64,000 bases of DNA from a virus. The notes below the pieces were generated by a model, which was given only the letters and a program-made list of their open reading frames with translations, did no database searches and was not told the DNA's origin. Below are positions 14,485 through 23,739 of this stretch, in pieces; the stretch's first letter is position 1, and each line of letters begins with the position of its first letter. The DNA is taken from IMG/VR virus record IMGVR_UViG_3300035156_000041, positions 22,315 through 86,314 of that record. One strand, 5' to 3'. A program made the position numbers and the translations under genes.

Positions 14485-15027
14485 ATGCTTAAAGATTTGA
14501 TGAAGAAAGTTTTCCCTGCTTCGGCAGATAACGCAGCTTCGGCTGAAAACAGTGAGGTAGTCCCAGAAATGACGACACAAGAACAGCAGCCAACCGCTGC
14601 TAATGAACAACTAGCGGAGATGGCAGCAGCACTTGCAACGGCTACTGAGGCTCAAGCCACAATGCAATCGCAAATGGCCGAACTCGCTACTAAATACGCA
14701 GCAGCAGAAGCAGCCCTCGCAGCCTCTGCTCAAGCACAAGAAATGCTTATTTCGCAAGCCAAAGCAGCCAAGATGGAAGCTCGTACAGCATCCTTGTCGG
14801 CAGTGATGGGCGATGTTAAAGGTCCACAGATGGCTGTTGCTCTTGAAAGCCTTGGCGATGAATCTTTCGCCACTGTTCTCAGCGGTTATGCAGCTAGCTT
14901 TGAGGCTGAAAGCAAATCCGAGATGTTTTCGGAAAAAGGAGTAGCTGCTGAGGCGGCTCCAGTAGTAGAAGAAGATACAGCAACCCGTCTCGCAGCATCC
15001 CTTGCTGCAACATTTAAAACGAAATAA
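14485..15027 (+). CDS. capsid scaffold protein
   Basis: 180 residues, very Ala/Glu/Gln-rich, with a long coiled coil from about residue 38 to 100, then a short ordered domain and an acidic Ala-rich C-terminus. This composition and its place between protease and decoration/capsid genes are typical of an internal scaffold that guides prohead assembly and is then removed. It has a separate start rather than the in-frame nested start seen in lambda C/Nu3. Confidence 0.85.
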   Translation: MLKDLMKKVFPASADNAASAENSEVVPEMTTQEQQPTAANEQLAEMAAALATATEAQATMQSQMAELATKYAAAEAALAASAQAQEMLISQAKAAKMEARTASLSAVMGDVKGPQMAVALESLGDESFATVLSGYAASFEAESKSEMFSEKGVAAEAAPVVEEDTATRLAASLAATFKTK

Positions 15028-15036
15028 GGAAATATA

Positions 15037-15453
15037 ATGCCAATTATCGCCACTGACTCGCAACGTTATAGCAATGTTGTGAAACGCGAAGCCGGTCCTG
15101 AATGGGGCCAATGCAAGAAAATGGTAGTTCTGAACGGTGTCGCTGGCACCTTTCCAATCGGCACGGTTATCGGCCAAGTAACTGCAACTGGTAAGTATAA
15201 AGTGGTGGAAGCCACTGCTACCGATGGTTCGCAAGTTGCTAGTGCTGTAGTGGTTGGCGACTTCATGGGCCATCCTGTACCAGTTACTGTCGCAGCTAAC
15301 ACGGACGCTCGCGTTCTGGTTCTGTATCGCGGCGCATCGGCTGTTGCTGACAAGTCGCTGTCGTTTGGCACATCGGTTACGACTGGTGCTCTGACGCTGT
15401 CTCTGTATGCACAATTGGCGGCTGTCGGTATCGACGTTCTGCCAGCAATCTAA
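15037..15453 (+). CDS. head decoration/stabilisation protein (gpD-like)
   Basis: 138 residues, beta-rich, in the lambda gpD position just before the capsid gene. It contains the pattern of a TFPIGTVIGQVT strand, a KYKVV strand and a later VLVLYRG strand usual for the head-decoration protein D family, which forms trimers on the outside of the expanded capsid. AAGGAA lies upstream of the ATG. Confidence 0.85.
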   Translation: MPIIATDSQRYSNVVKREAGPEWGQCKKMVVLNGVAGTFPIGTVIGQVTATGKYKVVEATATDGSQVASAVVVGDFMGHPVPVTVAANTDARVLVLYRGASAVADKSLSFGTSVTTGALTLSLYAQLAAVGIDVLPAI

Positions 15454-15455
15454 TA

Positions 15456-15470
15456 GTTGTCGTTGACAAC
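15456..15470 (+). other. small hairpin between decoration and capsid genes
   Basis: GTTGTC at 15456-15461 and GACAAC at 15465-15470 around a GTT loop, with no T tract. It could tune relative expression of the decoration and capsid genes or protect a processed mRNA end. Confidence 0.4.
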
Positions 15471-15497
15471 AATCTTTGACAATTAAAAGGAAATAAC

Positions 15498-16532
15498 ATG
15501 CTGGTTCGTAGCCCCCTTAATAATTTTGATGTCGTTGACCTGACATCCGCTGTACGCAATCTACCTATTCAATATGGCACCTATAACATGATGGGTATTT
15601 TTGAAGAGGAAGGTGTCGCTTCTGATACCGTCATGTTTGAAGAAACCACTTTGAATGGTGCTCTTATTCTTGACCGTGTTCGCGGTGAAAAGAATAACGT
15701 GAATACTGACGGTGTTCGTAAACTGCACACATTCCCTATTCCTCACTTCCCGCTCGATGACCATATCTCGCCTAAAGACTTGGCGCAGAAGTCGGCCTAT
15801 GATAACTTCAATGAAATCGAACAACTGGATGCTGTCCGTGCTCGCAAAATGCTGCGTATGCGTCAGAACCACGATTGGACGTTGAACGCTGCACGTGCTC
15901 AAGCGCTGTTCTCGGGCACAGCGTATGCTCCAAACGGCACGATTTCCATGAACTGGTTCCAAGAATTTAACGTTACTCAGACATCGGTAGACTTTGCGCT
16001 TGGCACTCCTGGCACTGAAGTACTGTCGAAAATTGAGTTGGTGATTCAAGCAACCCATGACGGTATGGGCGGTAACGGTGTCTTTAGTGGCATTATTGCA
16101 CCTGTCAGTACCGGCTTCTTTAACAAACTGATTACGCACGCTAGCGTAAAAGCTGCATGGGTTTACGCTCAGCAAAACGCAGTTGGTTTTGACCCTATTC
16201 GCGGTCGTCTGGCTGACGGTAATTCGGTTATGCCCAACGGTCGTTCGTTCTTTTTCGGTGGTATTACCTTCCGCGAAGTTCGTGACTCGTATAACGGTGT
16301 TTCGATTACCACCGCTAACGAAGGCGTTGCTGTGCCACAAGGTTCGGGCATGTTCAAAACGTACTTTGCTCCAGCAGAGCGTTTCGGTCTGGTCAATACC
16401 CAAGGCGAGAAAATGTACGCTTTTGAAGAGGCTGCAACTAACGGCACCAAGATCGACATCGAAACAGAATCGAATCATATTAGCTGCCTGACCCGTCCTC
16501 AAGCGGTTATTCGTCTGTTTTCTAGCAACTAA
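15498..16532 (+). CDS. major capsid protein (gpE-like)
   Basis: 344 residues, close to lambda gpE in length. Its sequence resembles that family: an N-terminal arm, a HFPLDDHISPKDL-type segment, the RMRQNHDWT segment near 120, and a C-terminal region containing YFAPAERFGLVNT. HK97-fold building block of the icosahedral shell. AAAGGAAA precedes the ATG, and a terminator follows the stop. Confidence 0.95.
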   Translation: MLVRSPLNNFDVVDLTSAVRNLPIQYGTYNMMGIFEEEGVASDTVMFEETTLNGALILDRVRGEKNNVNTDGVRKLHTFPIPHFPLDDHISPKDLAQKSAYDNFNEIEQLDAVRARKMLRMRQNHDWTLNAARAQALFSGTAYAPNGTISMNWFQEFNVTQTSVDFALGTPGTEVLSKIELVIQATHDGMGGNGVFSGIIAPVSTGFFNKLITHASVKAAWVYAQQNAVGFDPIRGRLADGNSVMPNGRSFFFGGITFREVRDSYNGVSITTANEGVAVPQGSGMFKTYFAPAERFGLVNTQGEKMYAFEEAATNGTKIDIETESNHISCLTRPQAVIRLFSSN

Positions 16533-16533
16533 A

Positions 16534-16556
16534 TAAAATGCCTTTCGGGGCTTTTA
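16534..16556 (+). terminator. terminator after capsid gene
   Basis: AAAATGCC pairs imperfectly with GGCTTTT around TTTCGG; the GCC/GGC core is at 16540-16542 and 16549-16551 and TTTTATA follows. It is modest, so some read-through into the neck genes is likely. Confidence 0.6.
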
Positions 16557-16590
16557 TACAACAAAGATAAGCTGGGAGTTGTCCAGCCTC

Positions 16591-16630
16591 TTTACCGATG
16601 TAATCTTATCGTGTATAATGGTAAGATTAC
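16591..16630 (+). promoter_or_regulatory. promoter enclosed by a 9-bp inverted repeat
   Basis: TATAAT at 16614-16619 with a weak TTTACC -35 at 16591-16596. The -10 lies in the 13-base centre of a perfect dyad, GTAATCTTA at 16600-16608 and TAAGATTAC at 16622-16630. A protein bound to this dyad would cover the -10 element. It stands directly before the HNH endonuclease gene. Confidence 0.6.
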
Positions 16631-16647
16631 ATTAATAAGGAGCTTAA

Positions 16648-17364
16648 TTGAGCAAACGACTTACACAACGAGAATTTGAGCAGCGTTCCACAGAATCTCA
16701 TGCCATCTTACATGACTATTCCGAAGCCGTCTATACACACCGTACGGAACTCGTAAAAATTCGCTGCACAGAGCATGATGCTGTTTTCTACCAACCTGCT
16801 GGTGCTCATATGGATGGACATACACGTTGTCACCAATGTGTTCTTGACAGGAAGATGGCTACGCGAGTAGCTAAGAGATCGGTAGGGCTAGAGCTAAACG
16901 AAAAACGTTGCTCGACCTGTGCTGAAATTAAGGATAAGAGCGAGTTTACTGCTAACCTTATGGGTGCTGACGGACTGCGTTGCGAGTGCAGAGCTTGTGG
17001 CTCGCTGAAGAGTAAAGAACGTATGAAGTGTCCTATAGAGTGGCAAAAGAAAAAGGAGTACTCTGCCGAGTACACTCGCAATAATCGAGATAAGGCTAAT
17101 GCTAAGTCTGCTCTTCGCAGAGCTAACCGAAATCGCGCCACCGTAGATTTCGAGGACAAAGAGTTTGAAGAGCTTTTCTTAAAAGAGATGTACAATTTAA
17201 CTGTCCTCCGAGAGTCTGCGACAGGTTTCAAGTGGCAAGTAGACCATACCGTGCCTCTTTTGTCAAGCTTTGTTTGTGGTCTGCACTGGAGTGGTAATCT
17301 TAGCATTATCCCTGCTTTCGACAATCTTTCCAAGGGTAACAGATTTTGGCCCGATATGTGGTAA
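16648..17364 (+). CDS. HNH homing endonuclease
   Basis: 238 residues starting at TTG with AAGGAG upstream. The N-terminal third has paired Cys/His motifs of the DUF723 type; the middle has CSTC....CRAC. The C-terminal HNH domain carries VDHTVPL and FVCGLH...NLSIIP, and ends WPDMW, closely matching the end of the 42282-42839 protein. It inserts a free-standing selfish gene between capsid and neck genes and has its own promoter with a dyad. Confidence 0.88.
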   Translation: MSKRLTQREFEQRSTESHAILHDYSEAVYTHRTELVKIRCTEHDAVFYQPAGAHMDGHTRCHQCVLDRKMATRVAKRSVGLELNEKRCSTCAEIKDKSEFTANLMGADGLRCECRACGSLKSKERMKCPIEWQKKKEYSAEYTRNNRDKANAKSALRRANRNRATVDFEDKEFEELFLKEMYNLTVLRESATGFKWQVDHTVPLLSSFVCGLHWSGNLSIIPAFDNLSKGNRFWPDMW

Positions 17365-17380
17365 ATAATTTAAGGAACGT

Positions 17381-17845
17381 ATGACAGTCATTGACCCATC
17401 TTCTGATCTAGGGAAGCTCCGTTTACGTTGTGGTGATTGGCAAACCCTTCCATGGTTACCAGACACAGTGTACCTGCAAACCCTCACAGATAGTGGGGGC
17501 AATCTGCCAGCAGCAGCCAAGACCTGCGCGCTTTACATCTTGGCGATGCTCAGTTTCCGCACGCACGAGAAGATGGCGCAATTGGAAAGTTGGTCTGCGG
17601 AAAGTTATACAAACTTTAAAGATTTCCTTTTGACCACTGTAAGCAACCCTGCGTTCATGTCTTTTTCGCCAATCCCTTCGTCTACGTCTGAGGAGTTCTC
17701 ACCTATTCTGAGTTTTCAGAAAGCATGGAATCAGAACTTTAATTCGGGAGATGAAGCGCAGCAGCTTGCATTCACTGGTGACATCAGTGCTAATGACGGC
17801 TCAAGGTTGGGTATGTATGGGCGTACTGGTTGGTCCGAAGCATGA
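17381..17845 (+). CDS. head-tail connector (neck) protein
   Basis: 154 residues. The opening, DPSSDLGKLRLRCGD followed by a WLPD...YLQTLTDSGG segment, is characteristic of a neck-protein family found after the capsid gene in many siphophages. It should form a ring under the portal. Its stop overlaps the ATG of the next gene (ATGA). Confidence 0.75.
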   Translation: MTVIDPSSDLGKLRLRCGDWQTLPWLPDTVYLQTLTDSGGNLPAAAKTCALYILAMLSFRTHEKMAQLESWSAESYTNFKDFLLTTVSNPAFMSFSPIPSSTSEEFSPILSFQKAWNQNFNSGDEAQQLAFTGDISANDGSRLGMYGRTGWSEA

Positions 17846-18237
17846 GCAGATTTGACCAATTTGACCGGCTAGTTGCCAACGCGATGCAGCGATGGGGCTT
17901 CACCGCCCTCTACCAGAAAATTACAACAGTCCCCAACGACGCCACAGGTGGCGTCGATGAAACTATCATAGCAATCCCTATTCGCTGTATCCGCCAGGAA
18001 CAGTTACGCCCCCTATTCGGCACTGGCACTAACACTGGCACCGATATCCAGAATGGCGACCTAATCCTGTACGTGCAGCCTACTGAGAAGGCTGACAAGT
18101 TTGCCGATGCTCTCGTAATTGATCCCACAGATGATAACGTGGTAATCCAAGGAGTAACTTGGAACATTGTAACGAGTAAGCTTCATGGCACCGATCCGTC
18201 AGACCCAATCCTCTACGAGTTGTACATTCGTAAATAA
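17842..18237 (+). CDS. head closure / head-tail joining protein
   Basis: 131 residues from the ATG at 17842, which overlaps the upstream stop; a TTG 12 bases earlier is in frame but less likely. Beta-rich and acidic, with a C-terminal strand typical of small neck proteins. Position between the connector and the surface module supports a head-completion role; the family is not identified with certainty. Confidence 0.7.
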   Translation: MSRFDQFDRLVANAMQRWGFTALYQKITTVPNDATGGVDETIIAIPIRCIRQEQLRPLFGTGTNTGTDIQNGDLILYVQPTEKADKFADALVIDPTDDNVVIQGVTWNIVTSKLHGTDPSDPILYELYIRK

Positions 18238-18291
18238 TTAACAGCATCGTCAAGCTGCAAAAGTGGCTTCCCTATTTCCAAGGAACCCCTA

Positions 18292-20964
18292 ATGTCTCTC
18301 CCAATCGGCTCTGTCGTAACAGACGTTACGCTCGAAAGCCTATCAGCAGCAAATCAGAGTAACACCCCTATCACATTCGGTCAAGTGTTTAAAGTTGGCG
18401 ATACGCTTCAAGGTGAAAGCCTTGTAGGGCGTATTGGCAAGGACACTGTACCACTCCAATACGAAGTGAAAGCCACTCACGCAGATGGCTCTGTGCGTCA
18501 CGCTATTATCAGCCTTGTGCTGCCAAGCTTGTCTGCCAAGACCCTGCCAGTGATGCAGCTTGTGAAGTCTGCTCCAAGCGACTCTACATCAGCACCTAGC
18601 ACGCCTACCACAGCCTCTGTGACAGCCACGATTGCAGGCGTAAAGTATTCGGCTACTGTTGATAATACGCACCTTGCCAATAAGGTTTGGTTGTCTGGTA
18701 ATATAGTGCAAGAGAAGCAATTCAATGTTCCTTTCACTACAGCAGATGGTACAGCCCACCCTCACTTGTATGCACGGTTTGCTCTGCGTGATTATACGGC
18801 AATTGGTAATGTGCGTGTGGATGTGGCAGTAGAGAACAATTGGGCATATGAAAGTGGCCCACAGAACTTTGTGTATGATCTTGAAAATCAAGTAAATGGT
18901 AACGTAGTTTATTCTCAAGCTGCTCTCAACCACTACCACCACGCCCGCCATCGTAAGGTGTATTGGACTGGAAGCTCGCCACAAGTCAATGTGCGTCCTA
19001 ATCTAGTTTATTTTCTTGCTGCTAAAGCTGTCCCATACTACGACCCAGCTACGCCACCATCTGAAAAAACTTTGCAGCAAACCGGCGCTCTAGCGTTGAA
19101 TGCTGGACCAATGCAGATTGGTGCGACAACAGCGTACATGCCAATGACAGGTGGTCGTGGAGATATTGGTATCCTCCCTGATTGGCAAGTTAATTGGCTG
19201 CTTTCAGGAGACTCCCGAGCACGCGATACCAGCCTTGTAACAGCTAACGGCGCTGGTAGCTTTCCAATGCACTACCGGGACAAGAATACAGATCGTCCAG
19301 TTAGCCTTAAAGACCATCCACGAATGACGATGGGTAACGTTTCAGATGCAGGGACAGACGCTTTTCCTTGGGTGGATACAGGCAACGATGCTAACCCTAA
19401 GAATCGCACACCACTTACTCCTGAGATTCCACATCACCCTGCACTTCCCTATTTGCCCTACCTTTTGACGGGTGACTACTACTATCTGGAGGAGTTGCAA
19501 TTCTGGGCAATGTGGTGCGTGTTTTCCTCGAACCCCGGCTATCGTGGCGCTGGTTTAGGTCTTGTTATTCCTGAGCAGTTACGAGGTCAAGCATGGGCTT
19601 TACGAACATTAACTCAAGCAACCTATATTACGCCCGATGATGACTCTTATAAACAAGAGTTTACTCGTATTCTGAACAACAATTTTGATTGGTATAACTC
19701 AGCTTACACCAATAACAAAGTTCGTAATGATGTTTCTCCAGGTGATAGTGACTTCGACCAAAGTAAGATGGGTAATGATCTTGGAACCATCGTTAATGGC
19801 TTTGCAGTAGCATACGATGGAAATACGGGCGTAGCACCTTGGATGGATGATTTCTTCACATCGGTAATTGGTTATGCAGCAGACTTGGGCTTCACCGAGG
19901 CTCTACATCTACTGGCATGGAAAGCTCAGTTTCCGGTGGGTCGAATGACGGCAGACGGTGTGTGTTGGGTAACAGCCGTTCCTTACAATCTTCATATTAG
20001 AGAAACTGGTAACGGACCATTCTATAAAACTCTAAAAGAGTGCTACACAAAGCAGCTTGGCGAGAAGTTTATGGCTTTGCCTTGTGCAAGCCCTGAGATG
20101 GCTCAAGCGTGGAATGCAACCGGATACCCTTCCAATCAGTACCCATCATCAGGCGGTGTATTTGCAGGGGACATGAGTAATATTGCTTTTGGTAACGTTG
20201 GCTATCCCTCTAATATGCAGCCAGCCTTGGCATACTGTGCAGAATATGATTTGCCAAATGCTCGAAAAGCTTGGGACTTGTTTATGTCACGCAGCGTTCA
20301 ATGTGACTACTCGAACGGCGCACAGTTTAACGTAGTACCTCGAAACTACAAGGCGCAGCCAGTTGCACCTTACGTAGACACTGACACTAGAGTTTGGAAT
20401 CAAATTGGCAAAGAAGGTGAGACAGTTAATGTCCCTGACAACACAACAGTGCGTTACGGGGCAAACGGCTTGTACTCCTCTGAAGAAGTAATGAGCGGGG
20501 AGATTGTTATTTCCAACGCAACATTTGGCGGCGACCCTGCCCCCAATACCCCTAAGTTTTTGCAACAACTAATTCCATCAGCAACACCACCTATTAAGGA
20601 CGACCCTATCATGACTTTCAAAGTATCCGTAGCACTCACATTTGCTAACCAAACCCTTCCAGCAGGCTCCGAAGCCTCCGCAGCACAAACCCTCGTAGAA
20701 CTGCTCGCAGCAGACGGCGTAACAGTTGTAGCATCGTCAGCAACTGTCTACGAATTTAGCGGCATCAACGCTGGCGATTATGTTGTTCGTGCTAGCGGTA
20801 TTGACAGCAAGGGCGCTGTCATGGGCGTACCTTACACGCAAGCTTTCACTATCGTGGAAGAAGTTGTGACGCCACCAGTTGACACGCCTCCTGTTGAGCC
20901 TGCTCCACAACCTGTTGATGTCTCGCTCCCAAGCGGTATCACTGTCAGCTACGTCAAGGAATAA
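18292..20964 (+). CDS. virion RIFT-barrel protein, possible polysaccharide lyase
   Basis: 890 residues. The N-terminal domain carries PITFGQVFKVGD near 26-37 and THADGSVRH at 62-70, the pattern seen in the RIFT-barrel domain of exo-rhamnogalacturonan lyase (PcRGLX/YetA-like) proteins. Residues ~280-640 are Trp- and Tyr-rich and helical, consistent with an alpha/alpha toroid. Residues ~765-860 look Ig-like and a Pro/Val tail follows. No catalytic residues can be assigned with confidence. Inference: a virion protein that binds or depolymerises surface polysaccharide. It is placed between neck and tail genes. Confidence 0.6.
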   Translation: MSLPIGSVVTDVTLESLSAANQSNTPITFGQVFKVGDTLQGESLVGRIGKDTVPLQYEVKATHADGSVRHAIISLVLPSLSAKTLPVMQLVKSAPSDSTSAPSTPTTASVTATIAGVKYSATVDNTHLANKVWLSGNIVQEKQFNVPFTTADGTAHPHLYARFALRDYTAIGNVRVDVAVENNWAYESGPQNFVYDLENQVNGNVVYSQAALNHYHHARHRKVYWTGSSPQVNVRPNLVYFLAAKAVPYYDPATPPSEKTLQQTGALALNAGPMQIGATTAYMPMTGGRGDIGILPDWQVNWLLSGDSRARDTSLVTANGAGSFPMHYRDKNTDRPVSLKDHPRMTMGNVSDAGTDAFPWVDTGNDANPKNRTPLTPEIPHHPALPYLPYLLTGDYYYLEELQFWAMWCVFSSNPGYRGAGLGLVIPEQLRGQAWALRTLTQATYITPDDDSYKQEFTRILNNNFDWYNSAYTNNKVRNDVSPGDSDFDQSKMGNDLGTIVNGFAVAYDGNTGVAPWMDDFFTSVIGYAADLGFTEALHLLAWKAQFPVGRMTADGVCWVTAVPYNLHIRETGNGPFYKTLKECYTKQLGEKFMALPCASPEMAQAWNATGYPSNQYPSSGGVFAGDMSNIAFGNVGYPSNMQPALAYCAEYDLPNARKAWDLFMSRSVQCDYSNGAQFNVVPRNYKAQPVAPYVDTDTRVWNQIGKEGETVNVPDNTTVRYGANGLYSSEEVMSGEIVISNATFGGDPAPNTPKFLQQLIPSATPPIKDDPIMTFKVSVALTFANQTLPAGSEASAAQTLVELLAADGVTVVASSATVYEFSGINAGDYVVRASGIDSKGAVMGVPYTQAFTIVEEVVTPPVDTPPVEPAPQPVDVSLPSGITVSYVKE

Positions 20965-20965
20965 C

Positions 20966-21064
20966 ATGCTGAAGAAGATATGGGCATGGCTGCTAGGAAC
21001 ATTTGGCAAGAAGGTACATGTCCAGCTTCCTTCAGCAGCAGTTGTAGTAATTAAAGACGAGTAA
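20966..21064 (+). CDS. 32-residue amphipathic protein
   Basis: Starts two bases after the 890-residue gene, with AAGGA six bases before the ATG. The product has a basic, Trp-containing hydrophobic N-terminus (MLKKIWAWLLGTFGKK) and a Val-rich end. It is ahead of a strong terminator, so it ends the transcript. It could be a small membrane-active or accessory peptide; a spurious frame is possible. Confidence 0.45.
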   Translation: MLKKIWAWLLGTFGKKVHVQLPSAAVVVIKDE

Positions 21065-21074
21065 GTAATTATAG

Positions 21075-21123
21075 GAGACTTGATGGCACCTGCAAGGTGT
21101 GGCTGTCAAGTCTCTTTTGTTGT
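21075..21123 (+). terminator. strong branched terminator
   Basis: A perfect 9-bp stem, GAGACTTGA at 21075-21083 with TCAAGTCTC at 21106-21114, encloses an inner CACCT/AGGTG hairpin and is followed by TTTTGTTGT. It splits the surface-protein module into two transcripts, yet no clear promoter is seen before 21142. Confidence 0.82.
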
Positions 21124-21141
21124 ATATAAATAGGAATAAGA

Positions 21142-23739
21142 ATGTCCATTAAATTCGACCCGGCACTATCGCCCCCTACTTTTATTTTCTCAACACTTGC
21201 AGCAGCTAAGACTTTACCAGATAGTGATTGGGCAATTGGTTGCGTTATTTATTTTAATTCGATAAACGCCGCAGTCGTGGGTCAGCCACAATATCTGTAC
21301 TCAACAGGACCATTTCAAACCGCGGGTTCGTTCAATTTAGTATACGAGCCAGCCTCTGCCGCAAATTCTGAGAGAAATGTCCACTTGTTTTTAGGGGCTT
21401 CAAACAGTCCCGTCTGTATAAGTCCTACATCACCTGTCAGCGGTGATTCGTGGTTATTTGTATTCCAGCGTGTTTCAGGGAACCTTACGGTAAAACAATG
21501 TCGCGTGTTGGCATCGGCTCCGGTGGATGGTTCAGCAGTGCTTACTGGGCAAACTGTCGCTTTAACGGGGACTTTAGTAGGTACTGGGAACTTGACCATT
21601 GGTGCTAGGTCGGATCAAGCAACTAACAGGGTTTTTGGCCAATCTGCTGCGCGTATTTTCCGATTGGACGGTACAGGGTTGACCGACTTCGAGATTGCCA
21701 AACTTGCATACGGAATGGAGTTGTCCGATATCGGGAAAACCCCAGCGCAATATATTCGGATGAATGACGTGTCCGATTTGTCTGACCGAGGTACGCAAGC
21801 AAATTCATTCTCGGCAACTCCGTCTACTATGGTTACGGGTACTTCCCCTGGCTTCGGCTATGTTGCGTCAGGTACACCGGTTGCTCCAGCTATTTCTGGC
21901 TTGCCAACATTTGCCGGTGCAGCAGTTGGTTCTGTTTCTACAGTATCCCCAGCCAGCACGACTGGTACTCCATCACCGGCAAACACGTTTCAATGGAAGA
22001 TTGACGGCGCTGCCATTTCTGGAGCAACCGGGACAACTTATACGCCGATCTCAAGTGATGCAGGAAAAACACTTACTGTTACCCAAACTGCCAATAGCAC
22101 TAGCGGTACAGCTACAGCCACCAGCACCGGCTCTGTAGTTTCGGCAACCGTTGCATATGGTATTGATGCCGCGCAGTTGGTGGCAGAGAGAATCTACCAG
22201 CGCATTTCTGGCGCAGCTACTATTGCGGTGTCTGGAACATGGGTGGGGTCTTCTGCACCGGCTTCAGTTGAGTACCAGCTTTTTGCTCCTAATGGAACTG
22301 ACGTTCAAAAAACATGGGCATCGATTGGAGCCACAATTGCAGCAGGAGGAACTTGGGTAGCTTCTCCGTCGATTCCTCAACCAACAAACGGAAAGAAATA
22401 CTTAATTCAGTATCGGTCTAAAGACTTGGGTGGAACGGTATTGGCGACATCTGCCATTAAATCCAACCGTTTCGGTGTCGGTGATATCCACGGCTTTATT
22501 GGATCAAGCAGCGCAGAAAAAGCGTTTTACACGGATTCAGGCACAGGTTTTACTCTTGACCCAGATGTCACCAGTCGCTACGACGGGACGTGGTACACTA
22601 TTACCGCTGGCTGTGCAATTCAGATTGCGAGTTACTTGGCTGTGCAGGCAGGCGTACCAATTGCCTTCCTTGACTACGGTATCGGTGGCTCTGTGATTAC
22701 AGATTGGACCAATACAAGTTATTCTCAGTGGACAGCCTTTGCGAGTGGTGTCAGTGATGTTGGTGGCAAGATATCAGGTTGTTTAATTACAATCGGATCA
22801 AACGATGCTGCTTATGGGTCCGTTACTTCGAGGGCATCGCACTTGGCAAACTGGAGGACCATGATAGCGAATGTGAGAGCTTTGACTTCGCAAAGCGCCA
22901 TGCCTATCTGCGCCATTGGATTCAACCGACGAACCAACACCACAGTCTCACAATCAGTATTCGATTTATGCTCTGATTATGTCCGCATGGCTGAAAATGA
23001 TATTGGCGATGATGCAAACGTATGCACCGTTCAGACTATGGACTTCCTACTGAGCAGTGACGGAATTCACTTAGCGTCTGTTGACACTGGCTTCCCAGCA
23101 TGGGGGCGGCGGATATCTTATCAGTACGGCTCATTTATCGCAGGCACTTATTTGCGTGGCCCTAAAATCACACAAATCTCCGTAACTGGCAATGTCGCCA
23201 CAGTTTCTATTGCCAACAGGGGTTCCACAGATTTCACACCGACTAGTGGTATTACTGGGTTCACAGCCTTTGATACAGGGGGTGTTGCTGTCACAATTAA
23301 CTCTGCTGTCCGCACAAATGCCACCACAATCACCTTAACGTGCGCGTCTGCTCCAGCAAAGATTCAGTATCTAGAGGGCAGCGCGCCTGCTGTTGGAACG
23401 CCAGTTTTTGGCAACACGGCTAGCCCACTACCAATGACCGTAGAGACTGATAGAGCTATTGTAGCCGCGCTGGCTACTGCTGCTAATTTTACAGTTGTAG
23501 ATTCTACGGGCGCTGCTGTCACAGGCGTAACAGGCTTAGACTATGCATTCTATGACAATTACCGTGTCAGTGCAGGGGCCGCTCCTGTTAAATATGGAAC
23601 AAATCTCGCCATCACCGGGGGTACAGCCACAATTAATATTACGGGCGTGACAACCTTGGCACCAGGAGGTATTGGACGAGTTATTTGGAGTGACGCAGCA
23701 GGCACCAAGATTGGTAGCGGACTGGTAACGGTGTCGTAA
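21142..23739 (+). CDS. virion SGNH/GDSL esterase-like protein
   Basis: 865 residues. Residues ~1-215 resemble a LamG/concanavalin-type lectin fold; ~255-335 are Ig-like. The SGNH hydrolase domain has a GSSS block at 454-457 with candidate Ser nucleophile, GGS at 515-517, the GSND block with Asn554 and DGIH at 640-643, giving block I, II, III and V residues of the family. Two beta modules follow; the last is shared with the 23739-24953 protein. Likely function: removal of O-acetyl groups from host surface glycans during adsorption. Its stop overlaps the next start. Confidence 0.75.
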   Translation: MSIKFDPALSPPTFIFSTLAAAKTLPDSDWAIGCVIYFNSINAAVVGQPQYLYSTGPFQTAGSFNLVYEPASAANSERNVHLFLGASNSPVCISPTSPVSGDSWLFVFQRVSGNLTVKQCRVLASAPVDGSAVLTGQTVALTGTLVGTGNLTIGARSDQATNRVFGQSAARIFRLDGTGLTDFEIAKLAYGMELSDIGKTPAQYIRMNDVSDLSDRGTQANSFSATPSTMVTGTSPGFGYVASGTPVAPAISGLPTFAGAAVGSVSTVSPASTTGTPSPANTFQWKIDGAAISGATGTTYTPISSDAGKTLTVTQTANSTSGTATATSTGSVVSATVAYGIDAAQLVAERIYQRISGAATIAVSGTWVGSSAPASVEYQLFAPNGTDVQKTWASIGATIAAGGTWVASPSIPQPTNGKKYLIQYRSKDLGGTVLATSAIKSNRFGVGDIHGFIGSSSAEKAFYTDSGTGFTLDPDVTSRYDGTWYTITAGCAIQIASYLAVQAGVPIAFLDYGIGGSVITDWTNTSYSQWTAFASGVSDVGGKISGCLITIGSNDAAYGSVTSRASHLANWRTMIANVRALTSQSAMPICAIGFNRRTNTTVSQSVFDLCSDYVRMAENDIGDDANVCTVQTMDFLLSSDGIHLASVDTGFPAWGRRISYQYGSFIAGTYLRGPKITQISVTGNVATVSIANRGSTDFTPTSGITGFTAFDTGGVAVTINSAVRTNATTITLTCASAPAKIQYLEGSAPAVGTPVFGNTASPLPMTVETDRAIVAALATAANFTVVDSTGAAVTGVTGLDYAFYDNYRVSAGAAPVKYGTNLAITGGTATINITGVTTLAPGGIGRVIWSDAAGTKIGSGLVTVS

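Noticed and set aside
14611-15414. 267-codon frame opposite scaffold and decoration genes
   Set aside because: Arises from Ala-rich codons on the other strand (Cys/Arg/Ser-rich translation); spans two real genes and their gap.
15561-16502. 313-codon open frame opposite the capsid gene
   Set aside because: Antisense shadow of a strongly identified gene; no start signal, Cys/Arg-rich composition unlike neighbours.
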